Positions 1-30,800 of a stretch of 64,000 bases of DNA are shown one piece after another. Position 1 is the first letter of the stretch. Each line of letters starts with the position of its first letter. The notes below the pieces were generated by a model, which made no database searches, was not told the DNA's origin, and was given only the letters and a program-made list of their open reading frames with translations. Source of the stretch: Paraspadella gotoi (taxonomy: Eukaryota > Chaetognatha); assembly GCA_051294375.1 (NCBI GenBank), contig CM119266.1:18346087-18410086 (forward strand). Direction: 5' to 3'. The translations under genes were made by a program, and so were the position numbers.

Positions 1-2725
1 GGTCAGGTATCTTGGAGACTCATGGAGACTCAAGGTCTCGTGATAAAAAATCCATTTTGGTTTTGACCTCAGCTGAGGGCATTGGGGAAGGATTGTAGGG
101 CATTGAAGAAGAATGGTAGGGCATTGGAGAAGGATTGTAGGGCATTGTGAAAAAAAGGGAAAGGCATTGTGTGAAAAAGCGGCATTTAGGAAGGATTTCC
201 ATATGGTCAGTGGTCAAGTGACTATACAAATGTGAGACATTACCCAGTCTTCAAAGTCGGCGCAAATAGTTTTAGTAACAAATGGTAGAGAAAAAGAAAA
301 AAGAAGATAAAAATAGAAAGGCGACTTCATCATATAATTTTTTATCGATAGTCAGTCACCGATGGTGATAAAAAATAACAGATGTGACCAGCAACGCGCT
401 CAACGCCGGTTCTTGCTGATAATTGCTCAAATTTTATTGGCGCGGAAAATGTGTCATTATTTGACGCAGAAATCGAATCATCTGCGTCACAGAAAACGAA
501 TTCGATTTTCGATATATCGAATCCGGGAAATCAAAGACTGAAGAGATAAGATTTGAAAGAAAGAGAGCGCGTTCTCCGAATTATGTCGAGTGAACCAAAT
601 AAATTCTAATAAAACGGTATTGGTTTCTTTTTTCTCTGCAACCTTCGAGATCTGCGTTCCTATCGTTTTGAACTTTAAAGAAAATACTTAAGGTACATCA
701 AATTACAGTTAAATTTGTTTCAATTAATTTGATATGTTTTGTTTATGCATATGTGTTTATAGAAATTACGAATAAATTGCAGAAGAAACTCATTTTTTTA
801 GTCGGATCTGCTTTCAGCAGATCCCGACTATAATTCACTTTGTCGGTCCGTCCCCTCAATCTTGTCGGTAAATCACTTTCAACATGTCAGAACATCGAAT
901 TATGATAAATTATGCAAAAAAACGATGTCCGTCTGTCCATCCATCCGTCCCACCTTAGCGAAAAACTCCAATTACTGGTGATTCGGTGGTTGAATTGGAA
1001 TGAAATTCTGTCTGTGGGTAAGAAAATGTGTGATGAAGCTGGATATAAAATTTCGATGAAATCGTACGAGCGAAAATAAGTTTAAATAAAAAAAATAAGT
1101 CGCATTTACTAAAATCTTTTTACTTATTTTAACTAATAATTACTTTAATCTTAATTGAATTAATTGATTGAGATGAAAGTTTGTGAAGAAGCAAAATATA
1201 AAGTTTTGATAGAATTGTGCCAGTGGAAATGAGTTTAAATGGAAAAAATATAAGTCACATTTACTTTAATCTTTATTATTTACGATTGTTTTAATTAATT
1301 AATGTGAAAAAATAATACAATTTTTAAAAAAATGATGCCAGTTAAAAAAATTGTTTTTAAAATTGTGATTTATCATCTGATTAGCTGATAACTGCTTAAT
1401 TTTCGTAAGCAGATCCGACATAGTTTGCTCAAGCTTTTTTTTTTCCCTCTTGCAAGTTTTGATTTAAATTAGACCCTTGAAAGCAAGAAAAAAAATTAGG
1501 AAAACAATGCCAGATCTGCTCGCAATCAGCTAATCAGATGATTAATCTTAAAATCTTTATTTAATAGACTAGAATTAAATATTTCGGCCAAGATTCCGAA
1601 GGTTAGCGTAAAATAATGTAATGTATTAAAAAGGGCACGGCCAAACGCGTTTCCTCTTCGACCTCGCGCTAAATTCGCGGGAAAAAAAAAGGTAAAATTA
1701 TCTTCTCGAAACTCTCGTCGTCGATTGGTCAAAGGCAGCCAATCCAGAGCCAGGGAAGAAGCTCACATTGTTGCGATCCAAAACGCGAAGGAGAACCGCG
1801 CGGCCCAACGCAGAAACAAGAATCTACTATCATCAATATTTATAGTTTTTTTTAATTTTAACTTGCCAACATTTTTTTAGTTTATTTTTTTCACGTTGTG
1901 GCCTTAATAAATATATTTGCTGTATTTAACTACTATCACTATTGTTGTTCACTTTAAGGCATTTGTTACGAAATAACGATCTTTTATAGTTTTTAACAGT
2001 GAACCTTATCGTTGTGGGACTGAATGACCGACTTAGAGAGCCGGCATCTTCGTTTAAGCAGGTGTGGCTAAAATTGTCAGCCGATATTTCTACTTTGTAC
2101 AGATTTGAAGAATTTTCTATAACTTATTGGCCGAATGAATAGACACTGAAACTATATACAATTTGTGCTTTTAAAAAATTTAAATATTTATTTCTAACAC
2201 TATTACTGCTAAGTGTTTAGTAAATTCTAACTGTTGCTATAGATGTAAAAATTCAATTTTTTTTGTCAATTACACTAAGTCGTTTATTACTTTAGGCAGG
2301 AAAATTCAGCAGCAGACATTATACAAATAATTTTACATTTAAAATAAATAAATTTGTGAAGGCACATTTGTCATATAGAGTTTAAAATAAGCACAATTTG
2401 ACAGAAGAAAAAAAGTTAGTAAAATTGCAAAGAGATTTGTATCTCTACTTAAAGTTAATGAAAGTGATTAAGGGAAAGGAGGAAAATCATCAATTTTAAA
2501 GACTTATCACAATTACAAACAGTCTTGAACAGAATTAAATATTCGAGATCTCATTATTTAAGCACACGTCAATAACAATCGATGTCAACTGAATAGGACA
2601 TACTAATAAGACATAACATAGGTCATAGGACATACTAATATACCCGGATTTTTTTGGGAAAAAATGTATCCATCGAGTTTAGAGTTTAAAGTTTTTAGGA
2701 AAAAAAAATGAATAAAAATGATAAT
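1..2725. other. AT-rich gene-free stretch with dispersed repeats
   Basis: No exon could be recognised on either strand. It holds the 21-bp minisatellite, a diverged repeat at about 790-1430 that reappears inverted at 18380-18760 (shared text: TTTTTTGCATAATT, CGGACGGAC tracts, CCGAC or CGGAATCTGC ends), and a local inverted repeat pairing about 1369-1392 with 1525-1546. Missing 5' exons of the plus-strand MFSD6-type gene could lie here, but none shows recognisable coding sequence. Confidence 0.5.
75..190. repeat. 21-bp minisatellite (GGGCATTG units)
   Basis: About four tandem copies of a 21-bp unit beginning GGGCATTG and ending GGATTGTA or GAATGGTA, decaying into a GAAAAA-rich copy at the 3' end. 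An open reading frame across it on the minus strand is only the repeat read as Pro-Tyr-Asn-Pro-Ser and is not taken as a gene. Confidence 0.85.
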
Positions 2726-2853
2726 TATGGTGGAGTAAAATCCACCAACCGTTCATCAGCGGCCATTGGTGCCGGAGGCAAGTCATTCGCCTCCCAACCC
2801 AAAGGTCCGAAGTTCTAGCCCGGTGGCTGCCTAGCAGTTAAGAGGGACGGGGC
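2726..2853 (+). repeat. tRNA-derived SINE-like repeat, truncated copy 1
   Basis: Begins TATGGTGGAGTAAAATCC and ends in GAGGGACGGGGC. It matches the 5' half of the full copies at 27545 and 32061. It contains a segment resembling a tRNA B box (GGTCCGAAGTTCTAGCCC) after a weaker A-box-like stretch. The 3' part seen in the full copies is missing. Confidence 0.8.
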
Positions 2854-4816
2854 TCCGTCTCGCGACCCCGAGGAGGCATCGGCAGAGGGAAGCCCCGCGT
2901 GGAACGTTGCGGGGTTCCGTTGCTATCGTATTCGCAATAAAAGATAAACTGCTGCATTTCGAGATACGGGGTGCAGGGAACGTGAAAATCTTCCATAAAT
3001 GGCGTGAAGTGACCGGACCGAATGAGGGAGGATGGGTTAGTAGACATTTTGATCAATTGATGAGTTGTTTTTTCGATGTGATTATTGAAGGATAAGGAAT
3101 TGTTTATCAAGTTTTCGTCTTTGAAGAAACGTTACGAAGATCAGCGAAAAGAGTTTAGTCTTGAGGGCGACAAATTGACTTTGAATTGAGCGTCGAAGGG
3201 TCGATGTAGCGAGATAGAAAAAGACAGAAATTTTGCAAATAGTTTGTATCGATAACGGAGCTTCGTATTTTTTGACCAAGAATGGGCATAGATTTGATCG
3301 CACGAGAGAATTTTATGAACATCGAATGAAATCTTGAGGGTCGGGCTTCGGTTTTTATGTGCAATGGTTGGGTGGGGAAGAGGAAGAGGAAGCCAGAGAT
3401 AGTGAAAAAGGTTTCAAAGAAAAAGCTTGACCCTATTGCATCTGGAATGTGTTGAAACTCCTTAAGGCGACATTAAATTCAACAGTTTGATGCTAAAAGT
3501 GTTTTTAAGTCTGCTACGTTTTATGTCTACCGTATTCATATTAATTATGAAACGAATGAAGTCATCAAATATCAAGATATTGCCGATTAGCATCTGAGTG
3601 CGATATTTCAATTTCTCCACACTCTGTGTTATTAATTCGTTTCATAGGATTAAAACGAGTATAGGACCAATAATTGATAATAAACAAATTATACGTTACG
3701 TACTACTATTCAATCATTTATTATTTAACTGGCATTTAAACAGTATCATAACGAATACAATTGATTTGGACAAGTTGATTAAATCTTAATATGATAAAAC
3801 CAAATAGATGCAAAGTAGAATTATTAGAGTAAGTGTAAGGCCGAAAACCTGAAAGTTTATATGTCCCCCAAGAACGGCCCTCCTCTTCTTCCGTGGCCCC
3901 GAGTCGCAGCTACTTGTGTGATCATTCGTTCTAAGTTCCATTTCGACATCAAAATGAGAGTCGATCAGCCTTTAATTTAAAGGAGACTGCGTATCAGAAA
4001 AGAGATTTGTCCGTGAGAGAGAGAGAGAGAGAGATACTAACCGGACGTTTCATGTCCTCAGAAAAGTCAGATGTCAACGATTACAATTTCGATTCTCGAA
4101 CTCGAGTCGAGAGGGAACGACGAAATAACAACAACAACGACAACAACAACAACTCGTCGATGAGTGGAGATCGATGACCTCAACTAAGAAACCCGATCAC
4201 GTGACCCAAAAATGGACCCAGAATTTTCTGACCACGACGGCATCGACTCAACCGCTCACTTGTGACCAGACATCGATCCGAGCCAGGTGGCTCACTGATT
4301 TCCATTGCCATTCGGTGAAATGAAAGATAATTTGTCCGCTCTTTATTCGTTTTGATAATTCATTTCGAAGCCTCATGTTGTATTCTTTTCAGCTTTAATT
4401 GTTTTCGTACCGTCAGTCATTTCTCTCTTCTTGTCTAAAATTGTTCATGAGACCTGACCATAAAAATTTCGTAAAATATTTCCGTTAAAACTGAATGACC
4501 ATTTATTAAGTCTAATATTTTACAAATTTTCATATTTATTTTCTATCAATCAATCAATCAATCGGCATTATTGTCGTCGTCGCTATCATCGTCGTCGTTG
4601 CTTTTGTCGTGGTCAGTGACGAAAAGACCTAAAAAGAAACATTTCGGATCAAATTGATTAATTAATTAATTACCGCTAATGATCGTGGGCGACATTGTTT
4701 GCTCAAACTTGTTCTTACAGAAAGCAAACGATAAACAAAATTCATTGAATTCCAATTTTCAACCAGGTCCTATTGTCCCCTTCTCTCAAACGCCCTTAAA
4801 CCCCACCCGCCCACAG
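2854..4816. other. Intergenic or upstream intronic sequence
   Basis: No gene recognised. Open frames at 2838-3364 and 3598-3789 show no family resemblance, no splice-consistent structure and AT-rich composition. A short (GA)n tract lies near 4016-4034, and CAA/GTC triplet-rich patches lie near 4130-4160 and 4570-4610. This probably includes an MFSD6 intron, because the first visible MFSD6 exon at 4817 starts in phase 1 and so needs an upstream exon. Confidence 0.4.
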
Positions 4817-23601
<18,785 letters not shown>

Positions 23602-24361
23602 TATCATAGACTCGCGCAAACGCTTAATTCTGTTTAACGAATCGTTCATTTATAATTTTATTGCAGAATTATTCTTACTAAAAAACCGAAGAGCTAGGAA
23701 AAGAATATATATGCATACAACTCGCGTGAAAACGGGGCCGACCCAAAAAATCTTTCAAATCTCGTTTACTCGGACTGTAACACTTTCCTGTCATTAAATA
23801 GGTTTCCAGTTGTCTTAAACAGTGATCCCATATCAATAAATTGTACAATGTACATATACTTATATAGACTTTAATAATTAATATTTCACCTCGAAAAATC
23901 ATCCTTAAATTAAATTTCAAGAGGCGGTATAATTATCCTGTTTGTTAATCAGGTACAGTGCCCCTGCTCAACGATGAAATTACTCAAAAGCTATAGACAA
24001 TATTTTTAAAACGACACAACTGTATTGGATTTTTTTTTTTGTGATTGTTTTATGCGGAATTATCCAGATGTAACTGTTCCGTCTTAATGATATTTTATAT
24101 CGATAATACTATATTTAAGCAGATATATGTATTTATTAAAAATTAACACGTATTTTGCTCACTCCGGCCAGAAAAAACTGTGATGTCCTTATTGTATTGT
24201 TTCATTATTATTTACATTTTCGTTATATTTTGTTAATAAAACCTTCCCACCCCGTGTTTTTAAGCTTTTTCATGAAGAACACAATATTGTAATTACAAGC
24301 AGTAGTATGACTTTACATAAGACAAACGAAAATTAATTAAAAGAACGGATAAAAAAAGAGC
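23602..24361. other. MFSD6 3' flank
   Basis: AT-rich, no gene recognised. AATAAA-like signals occur at about 23834 (CAATAAATTG) and 24234 (TTAATAAAACC), and either could end the MFSD6 transcript. The minus-strand tRNA-Asp terminator (run of T on that strand) lies at about 24352-24358. Confidence 0.4.
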
Positions 24362-24433
24362 CTCCCCGGCGGGGAATCGAACCCCGGTCTCTCGCGTGAC
24401 AGGCGAGGATACTCACCACTATACTACCGAGGA
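24362..24433 (-). tRNA. tRNA-Asp (GTC)
   Basis: A 72-nt cloverleaf on the minus strand. Acceptor stem TCCTCGG pairs with CCGGGGA plus discriminator G. The D arm contains TAGTATAGTGGTGAGTA, the anticodon loop CCTGTCACG has anticodon GTC, and the T arm is CCGGGGTTCGATTCCCCG. The D arm holds the A box and the T arm the B box for RNA polymerase III. A T-run terminator follows directly on the minus strand. No intron. Confidence 0.97.
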
Positions 24434-24597
24434 CTTCAGACTTTTCCCGTTCGGCTAAGCGTCTTTATAAGATTCTGAACACGTAGGATCAAATGAATGG
24501 GAGAAAAAGGAACGAGTCTTTTGTTCTTTTATGATTCAGCAAGAATTTATCGGTAATGGAAAACAAAAGGCATAAAAATCACATGAAAATAGAACCA

Positions 24598-24669
24598 GGC
24601 TCGTTGGTCTAGTGGTATGATTCTCGCTTAGGGTGCGAGAGGTCCCGGGTTCGACTCCCGGACGAGCCC
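24598..24669 (+). tRNA. tRNA-Pro (AGG)
   Basis: A 72-nt cloverleaf. Acceptor GGCTCGT pairs with ACGAGCC plus discriminator C. The D arm is TGGTCTAGTGGTATGA, the anticodon loop CTTAGGGTG has anticodon AGG, and the T arm is CCCGGGTTCGACTCCCGG. A run of seven T three bases downstream is the terminator. No intron. It is divergent from tRNA-Asp with 164 bp between. Confidence 0.97.
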
Positions 24670-25618
24670 AATTTTTTTAAACCAAAAATTGACCGATGCA
24701 AAGAAATTTGCTATCGAGGAATTTTGAAGCCCATATTTTCAACTCCAATTAGGACCTAATTTAAGAAATACTAGTGTAATTTCATTCGATTCTGTGATTG
24801 AACATCGTTGTTTTAACTATTTGTAAATCAACAACCAACTGGTTTTCGAGATATGAAGACTAATCTATCTGCAATTGTATGAAATCTCGCTATGACTAGT
24901 TTTTCTAACAGCGGTCTAATATAATACTGAAAAAAAAACAAACCAAGGTATTGGTAAACCACATTAAAATATATTTTCCGCAAGAATTAGGCAAACGGAT
25001 AAGACATACAAACGATTCGATATCCCCAATGGAAACAGTTTTAGATCCAGAACGAAGTATCGATCAATCCAAACATTAGTCAAAACAAATAAACAAAATT
25101 TATGTCAAAGAACTTCAAAGAAATCATTCATATTTCCCGCCTATTAACAAACAACGCCTTTTCCGTTTCCATTTTCACAGAATTCGCGATAGACAGAGAA
25201 TTTAAACGAGTATTGATTTTCGTGAAATGACGACATGGGCCGGAGTTGGGAGAAACTATCGCCTCGTTTCGCAGTTGAGAACGCCTGAACGTTTTTTGAG
25301 TTTCGACCACAAAAAAAAAATCGAGAGAGAGATTCTCTAGAGAATGGAACACCTGTGCCGCTTTCCAGCGTTAGACGACGGGTTCGAAGACGCCTTCTTG
25401 TTTCCATTCTTTTCAACGATTTTCTCGCCGCCAACGATCGTCGCGAGTTCGTTGAGATTGGCGTCGGGCGAGGTATCGTGGGAAGCGTGGGACTTCGTCT
25501 CGTCTGGAGACGAACGCGGGAACGACAAGTTCAGCGCGAAGAGGAATAAAGTACATTTCGATCTTTTGCAGAGGGAAGCCGGAAAGGGGGGGGGAAGGGG
25601 GAACCGAGAAGCAACGGA
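24670..25618. other. Flank between tRNA-Pro and PPP1R11
   Basis: No supported gene. The GC-rich part 25340-25600 carries overlapping open frames on both strands. A minus-strand frame ending in Cys-Ser-Ile-Leu (a CaaX-like end, stop at 25337) lacks an ATG. This could be a long PPP1R11 3' UTR or an alternative last exon. Confidence 0.35.
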
Positions 25619-26094
25619 TCAACCACCTCCGTCGCCGGGGCCGGCGGCGGCGGCGGCGGCGCCAGCGTTGTCGTTGGCGTCGCGGGGCGCCACGTAATCT
25701 TTCTTCTTGTGATGAGAACAATGTTGACAGTCGTCGCTGTCGCTGTCACTTTCGCTCTCGCCAAACTCGAGGGGCTTCTGGTAGATGCAGCAGCACTTGG
25801 ATTTCTTAAAAGGCACAAATTTTTTAAAAATGTGAAATTGATACCGGCTAACTTTCATATAAAAAATTTTATAAACTTGTTATTTTGACATTTTTTAATT
25901 ATTTTTTTTTTCTTTTATTCATGAAGAACCTTTTTATCGAGATGTTCGTTGTCGACGGTATCTTCCGTCCATTTGACTTTTTGAGTTCTCGGAGCTTTCT
26001 TCAGCTTCAGCTTGAGGACAGGCGGTGTGGACTCAGCCTTCGATTTCGTTTCCACCACCGTCTGGGACGAGACCGTCGGTTCAGACGTCGACAT
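25619..26094 (-). CDS. PPP1R11: Protein phosphatase 1 regulatory inhibitor subunit 11 (inhibitor-3)
   Basis: Small unstructured inhibitor of protein phosphatase 1. Two exons, 25930-26094 and 25619-25804, joined in phase 0, giving 116 residues (the human protein has 126). The ATG at 26094 is the only one consistent with the family N-terminus. The core family signature is complete: KVKWTEDTVDNEHLDKK at residues 39-55, where KVKW is the PP1-docking RVxF-type motif, then SKCCCIYQKP and EFGESESDSDSDD. The C-terminal CQHCSHHKKKDY matches the Cys/His-rich segment of the family. The protein ends in poly-Ala and Gly. It lies about 500 bp downstream of CRCP on the same strand. Vertebrate homologues also act as E3 ligases; that is not visible here. 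Confidence 0.92.
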
Positions 26095-26594
26095 ATTTAG
26101 TCAATAAAAAAAATTGTTTAAGCATTATCTAAAAAAATAATGAACAGATTCGCGGTAAACGTTAGTTTTTTAAGTAATTCGTAAAAAAATTTCAAAAATG
26201 GAATCGAGTGAGACATGTAAAGAGAAAGAAGAAATTTATATTTAAGTTTATTGTAATGAAGAGATTTTAATTTACGGATGAAGCGAGTGATAACACCGAT
26301 AACTTTTTATCAAGGTGATGACGCAAACAAACTAATTTCTTCGGATTTCTGGTCAAACATCCAATGACTCAAATTCGACTTTGTCCAACGACGGACGCCG
26401 CGTGAACTCGACGGGAGCAGCGAAGCAGCGATCCAGCGGAAATTTCTGTGTTCATTCCCTGTCGAAAACTCCGCGACTTCAGTTGCAAATTTTCTCTAAC
26501 GAAAGTCGGTGAAGCTCGAACGCGGCCATTTTCCGCAAAGAGGCTGACAGATATTCACCAAACATAAAATCCAACAGATGTTGAAATTGATCTG

Positions 26595-27250
26595 CTAAGA
26601 CCCCTCCTCCATTTCATCCTCTACTTCAGCCTCTTCCTCGTTTGTCGGAATGAGCCTTTGTATCACTTCCAACAGCGACTCCACCTGCAACGGATTAGAG
26701 AAAGTAATTGTAAATAATATATAAATGTCAAAATAATGATAATAATATCTTGACCTGTTCCTGAGTGAACCTCGATTCGCACTCTTCGATCATGAGCTGA
26801 ATTTCGAGCTCCGACGAAGGACGAAGATTGAGACACTGAAGTTTCTCCGCTTTGGTCAAATTAAAGGCGGCGGCTTCTTTGAGAAAAGCTTCAATGACCT
26901 TGAGACAAAATGGTTTCATTGAAGAGGGTCAATGTGAATGTCATGGCGATCCCATTTCCGTATCATGTCAACGGCCAACCTCGGGATTCTGCAGGGCGCA
27001 CATGGTTTGCTTTTCCACGTATCTAACGGTTTCGTAGGCGATGGTGTGCATGTTTTGCAATGGACCCTCGATTTTGCGTTTGGCCGCTTTGTCGCGCGGT
27101 TTGGACTGGACCTCTTTGATGACTTGATAGACCTGGAATCGAGTGGGACGAATGGATGAGAGAATTTACTTGAAAATGAAGATCAATAATTTTTCAGACA
27201 CTTACTTCATAATTCGAGAGTAAAGCGACGTTGGCCGATTTGACTTCCAT
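26595..27250 (-). CDS. CRCP: RNA polymerase III subunit RPC9 (CRCP/C17)
   Basis: Subunit of the RNA polymerase III stalk, pairing with RPC8, nuclear. Four exons, 27206-27250, 26980-27132, 26755-26898, 26595-26684, all in phase 0, giving 143 residues (human 148). It starts MEVKSANVALLSNYE, nearly identical to the human start MEVKDANSALLSNYE. Then come a basic spacer, YETVRYVEKQTMCALQNPE, and the HRDC-like helical part with LTKAEKLQCLNLRPSSELEIQ and LMIEECESRFTQEQ. The tail is acidic (EEEAEVEDEMEEGS), as usual. Short introns. It lies 578 bp downstream of the NCAPH stop on the same strand. Confidence 0.94.
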
Positions 27251-27544
27251 GTTTAATTAGTTAAAAAAGTTGAAAGCAGAAAGAGTAAAGTCAAGTGATT
27301 TAATCAAAACTACGTTGACTGTCTAATCGACAATGTCAAACGGTCGATACTCAACGGTAAGTAACTTTCAATAATACGCTAAAAAAAAGGAATGTGAAAT
27401 AAAAATTAATATCATGTCGCAAAAAATTTAAAAACGAATGGAAATGGTAATATAACGTAGGCTTAATTAATGCTTTTGTGGTCAACGAATGAACTCTTTC
27501 TCCATCATTGCCACACTTTCCAATTTTGTTCGGTGATAGACTAG

Positions 27545-27775
27545 TATGGTGGACTAAAATCCACCAACCGTTCATCAGAGGCCCTTGGTGCCGGAGGCAA
27601 GTCATTCGCCTCCCAACCCAAAGGTCCGGGGTTCTAACCCGGTGGCCGCCTAGCAGTTAAGAGGGACGGGGCGCTTAACCCTCCTTTAACATTCTGTTAC
27701 AGCCTGATCCGAAGCTCAGGGACTGCTTATAATGAACGGTTCTGTCACTAACACATAACAATTATCACTGTCTCT
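27545..27775 (+). repeat. tRNA-derived SINE-like repeat, full copy
   Basis: Starts TATGGTGGACTAAAATCC and ends near CACTGTCTCTTCACT. The central GGTCCGGGGTTCTAACCCGG is a good B-box match (GGTTCTAACCC). The 3' half contains GATCCGAAGCTCAGGGACTG. It lies between NCAPH and CRCP. Confidence 0.85.
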
Positions 27776-27828
27776 TCACTAGCCAGCAGTAAAAACAACA
27801 AATAACAAAAAAAGCGTCGATTTCAGGT

Positions 27829-30800
27829 CTAAGCTTGATTCGGTGGATGATCTTGGGACAAAGCGAAATCTCTGAGGTTTTCTTGTCCCTCGATTTTTAA
27901 ATTTTTCTCGTTGGTGACGTAAAGCATCGAGACGAAAGCCAAGGGAACGCTGAAAATTGAATCATTAAATCAAATTGGTACAACCAATATAAAAATTATT
28001 CATTAATTTTATAAATAAGCTATCTTGCCCCTGGCTTTGGACAGTTTTAAAGATATAACTGCTAAATTTTGATTCCAAACTTTCACTTCACCCTATTGGA
28101 CAGGCTTTGGTGGTTTAAGGCCTCCATCACTCTTACAAATGTTACAATTGAAATAAAAAAAAAATCTTAAAAGCATAAGGATCGTCGCAATCGCATAAGA
28201 AAAATCTTGATACTAAAAATATCAAATTTTAGAAAAGAAAATTAATTTATAAACAGAAAGAAAAAGAAAAAAAAAGAATAATAAATACAAAACAGTAAAA
28301 CAACTTATTTTCGAGTTTAATTTTTAGCAAGTGCTAAGTCTGGACAGACATTATTGAAGGTACTTTTGTTATACTTTTAGCCCGCATAAGCGAGCAGTTT
28401 GATCGAATGTTTGAATATCATATTATTTCAAATCGTTTTATCTTTTTATTGTCTTAACTGTCAAATTGTCTCTTTTATTTCAGAATTTAAAAAAAAAAAA
28501 GTTTGATCGAATGCAACCTCTCTAAACACTGTCAACATTCCCAGACAAAAGACAAAGTAAAACTTGAATCAGACTAACGAAGTGAAGTAAAGACGAAAGT
28601 GAAGTAAAATGAAGAAAAGTAAAATAAAATAATAAATTAAATATATATTGAAAAAAAATATTATTCGGATTGATATTTAGAAAAAAAATCCACGAAAATC
28701 TCGGATGTAAATTTGGGAATAAATGGCGATAATAAAAGTTTTTAGAGGAAAAAAATTAATCAGAGAGAAAGAGAGAATCTAAATCGTTTTCAGACGAATC
28801 AGCAGCGGCAGCAGCAGAGGCCACAAGAAAAAAAAAAGAAATCAAAAAGCAGCAGCAGAAGAAGCAGGAGAAAAAAAAAAAAAAAAAAAGAGCTTCTGCA
28901 GAGCCAGCTGCAGAAAAAGAAATCAAAAGGCAGCAGCAGAAGCAGCAAAGAGAAAGAGAGAAAAAGAATAAGCCCCTGCAGAGCCAGCTGCAAACTCGTT
29001 TTTTTCCCTATGAATCAGTGATAGGGAAAGAGAGAGGGAGAGAGACATGTAATTAAAAGAGAAAAGAGAGAAAATTTGTTTGTTTTGATAAAACGTAAAC
29101 AAAATATATTTAATAACTGTCCAGACTCAATTTTAAGCACATCGATGATGAAAAGCTGTATATAAATTTTCAGTTTCATACACCCAAATTTAATAATAAA
29201 AAGGCGATCTATACATTGGAACGCCAACGACGACGACAACGACGACGCCACGTATGAGCAAAACCACAGCAATATAAAAAAATAAAAAAAATGATCAAAA
29301 ACCCACCTGAGATTCGAAGCCATTGACGGTGGAAGCATCGATTTGGCCTGTTCCATCGCCTCTCGAAATAAGTGGACGCCCATCGCTTCCTTCGAAGGCT
29401 TCCTCACGGCCTCAGGCGTCGACGTCGTCGTCGTGTCCAATGTGGAGTCGCCCGATTGCGTCAAGATTCGCCAAAAAGTTGCTTTCAGTCGTTTTATGTC
29501 GATCTTCTTTGCCTGCGGACGACGACGGTTGAGATTTAGTATATTAATAAAATTTATTGATTTTTTAATAATTGGTACTGACTTGTTTGGCGTAAGGAAT
29601 GTCCAGCGCGGCGACCTGACTCGGCGCCGCGATCAAGTTCTCCTGAGTAAATGCGGCACCGAATCCGGCTTGAGACGGACCTGCGATTTCCTCGAGGTTT
29701 CCTGTCAACAATTCACATTTTAAATTTAAATAAGTGATCGTTAAAAATTAGGTTAATTTAAAAGAGAGGAGCATCTCCAACTGACCAATGGGATCCTCGA
29801 AATCCGCGTAAGCGTCGACGGCGGCGGCGTAGTCGTCGTCCGCGTTGTCGTCGTCTTCGTAGTCGCCCGGTTTTCCTCCACTTGTGTTGATTGCTGCGAT
29901 CGAACAATGAATTAAAAAGCAGTCAAATTTATCCACAGCCCCATAGTACAGTCACTCTCTGAGTTCCGAACCTGGAACAAAATTTCCGTCGGCGGCGTTG
30001 TCGTAGTTGTAATCTCCGACGCCGCTGTCGACGTCGGCGGTGGCGTGAGGAAGGCGACGCCCACGATGGTGGAACAGATCTTTTCGAAGGTTTAGACCGA
30101 AATCTGTGAACGATATGTTAATTAAAATTTTGTCTTAATCTTTGGGAATTCAACTATTTTTTTTTGTTTTCTTATTGGCAAGAAAAGAAGCAAGCTTACC
30201 TTTCAAATCTCGTTCTTTGAGCAGAAATTCCCGCTCGTTCTTTTTTTCGTCCTGATTGAAGGAGAAAAAGAAATTAAGAGTAGTGAAGGAATGGGATTTG
30301 CGGAGAAGAAGAAAGCCCTCACCTCGCGCCACTTTCTCAACGTAGGCAAAGACTTTTCCGTTGCCGACCTCGACTTTTTCAACGCGTTGTCCCACATGTC
30401 CAGATTGTCCGGGGGAACCTGTGAAGAAATAAAAAGTATCAATGTCAGATTCGCCCTTCCTGTCGATGGTCGCGTCGATCCAAATCAACTCTCACCCGTT
30501 TGCCTTCGACGCATTTGATCGGTTCCTCGTCGTACATCAAATTGAACGCCTTCTTTTCCTTTCGTTTGCTTTGAAGTTCCGTCTGCAAAAGGCCAAGCGC
30601 GTTCGATGTCAAATGAGGTTTGCCCCCTAGCATTTGATTTCCATGCGACTTGTCTACCTGAGAACCCTTCCGTTTGGCTACCAACCGCTTCCAGTGATCG
30701 GGGCCAGCGAGAAGCCTCAATTTGTCTTCCCTGAAGTAAGAAAATTCGCTGAGTTGATCCATGGAAGTGACGAGAGTTTCGGAGAGGAGATCGAGATTGG

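Noticed and set aside
2838-3364. Overlapping frames in both directions after the first SINE
   Set aside because: No recognisable protein, no splice phases and AT-rich codons. The first part is SINE-adjacent sequence.
25337-25528. Minus-strand frame of about 63 residues ending CSIL, a CaaX-like end
   Set aside because: It begins at TTG, not ATG, no acceptor links it to a known exon with confidence, and it resembles no G-gamma or small GTPase tail upstream of the last four residues.
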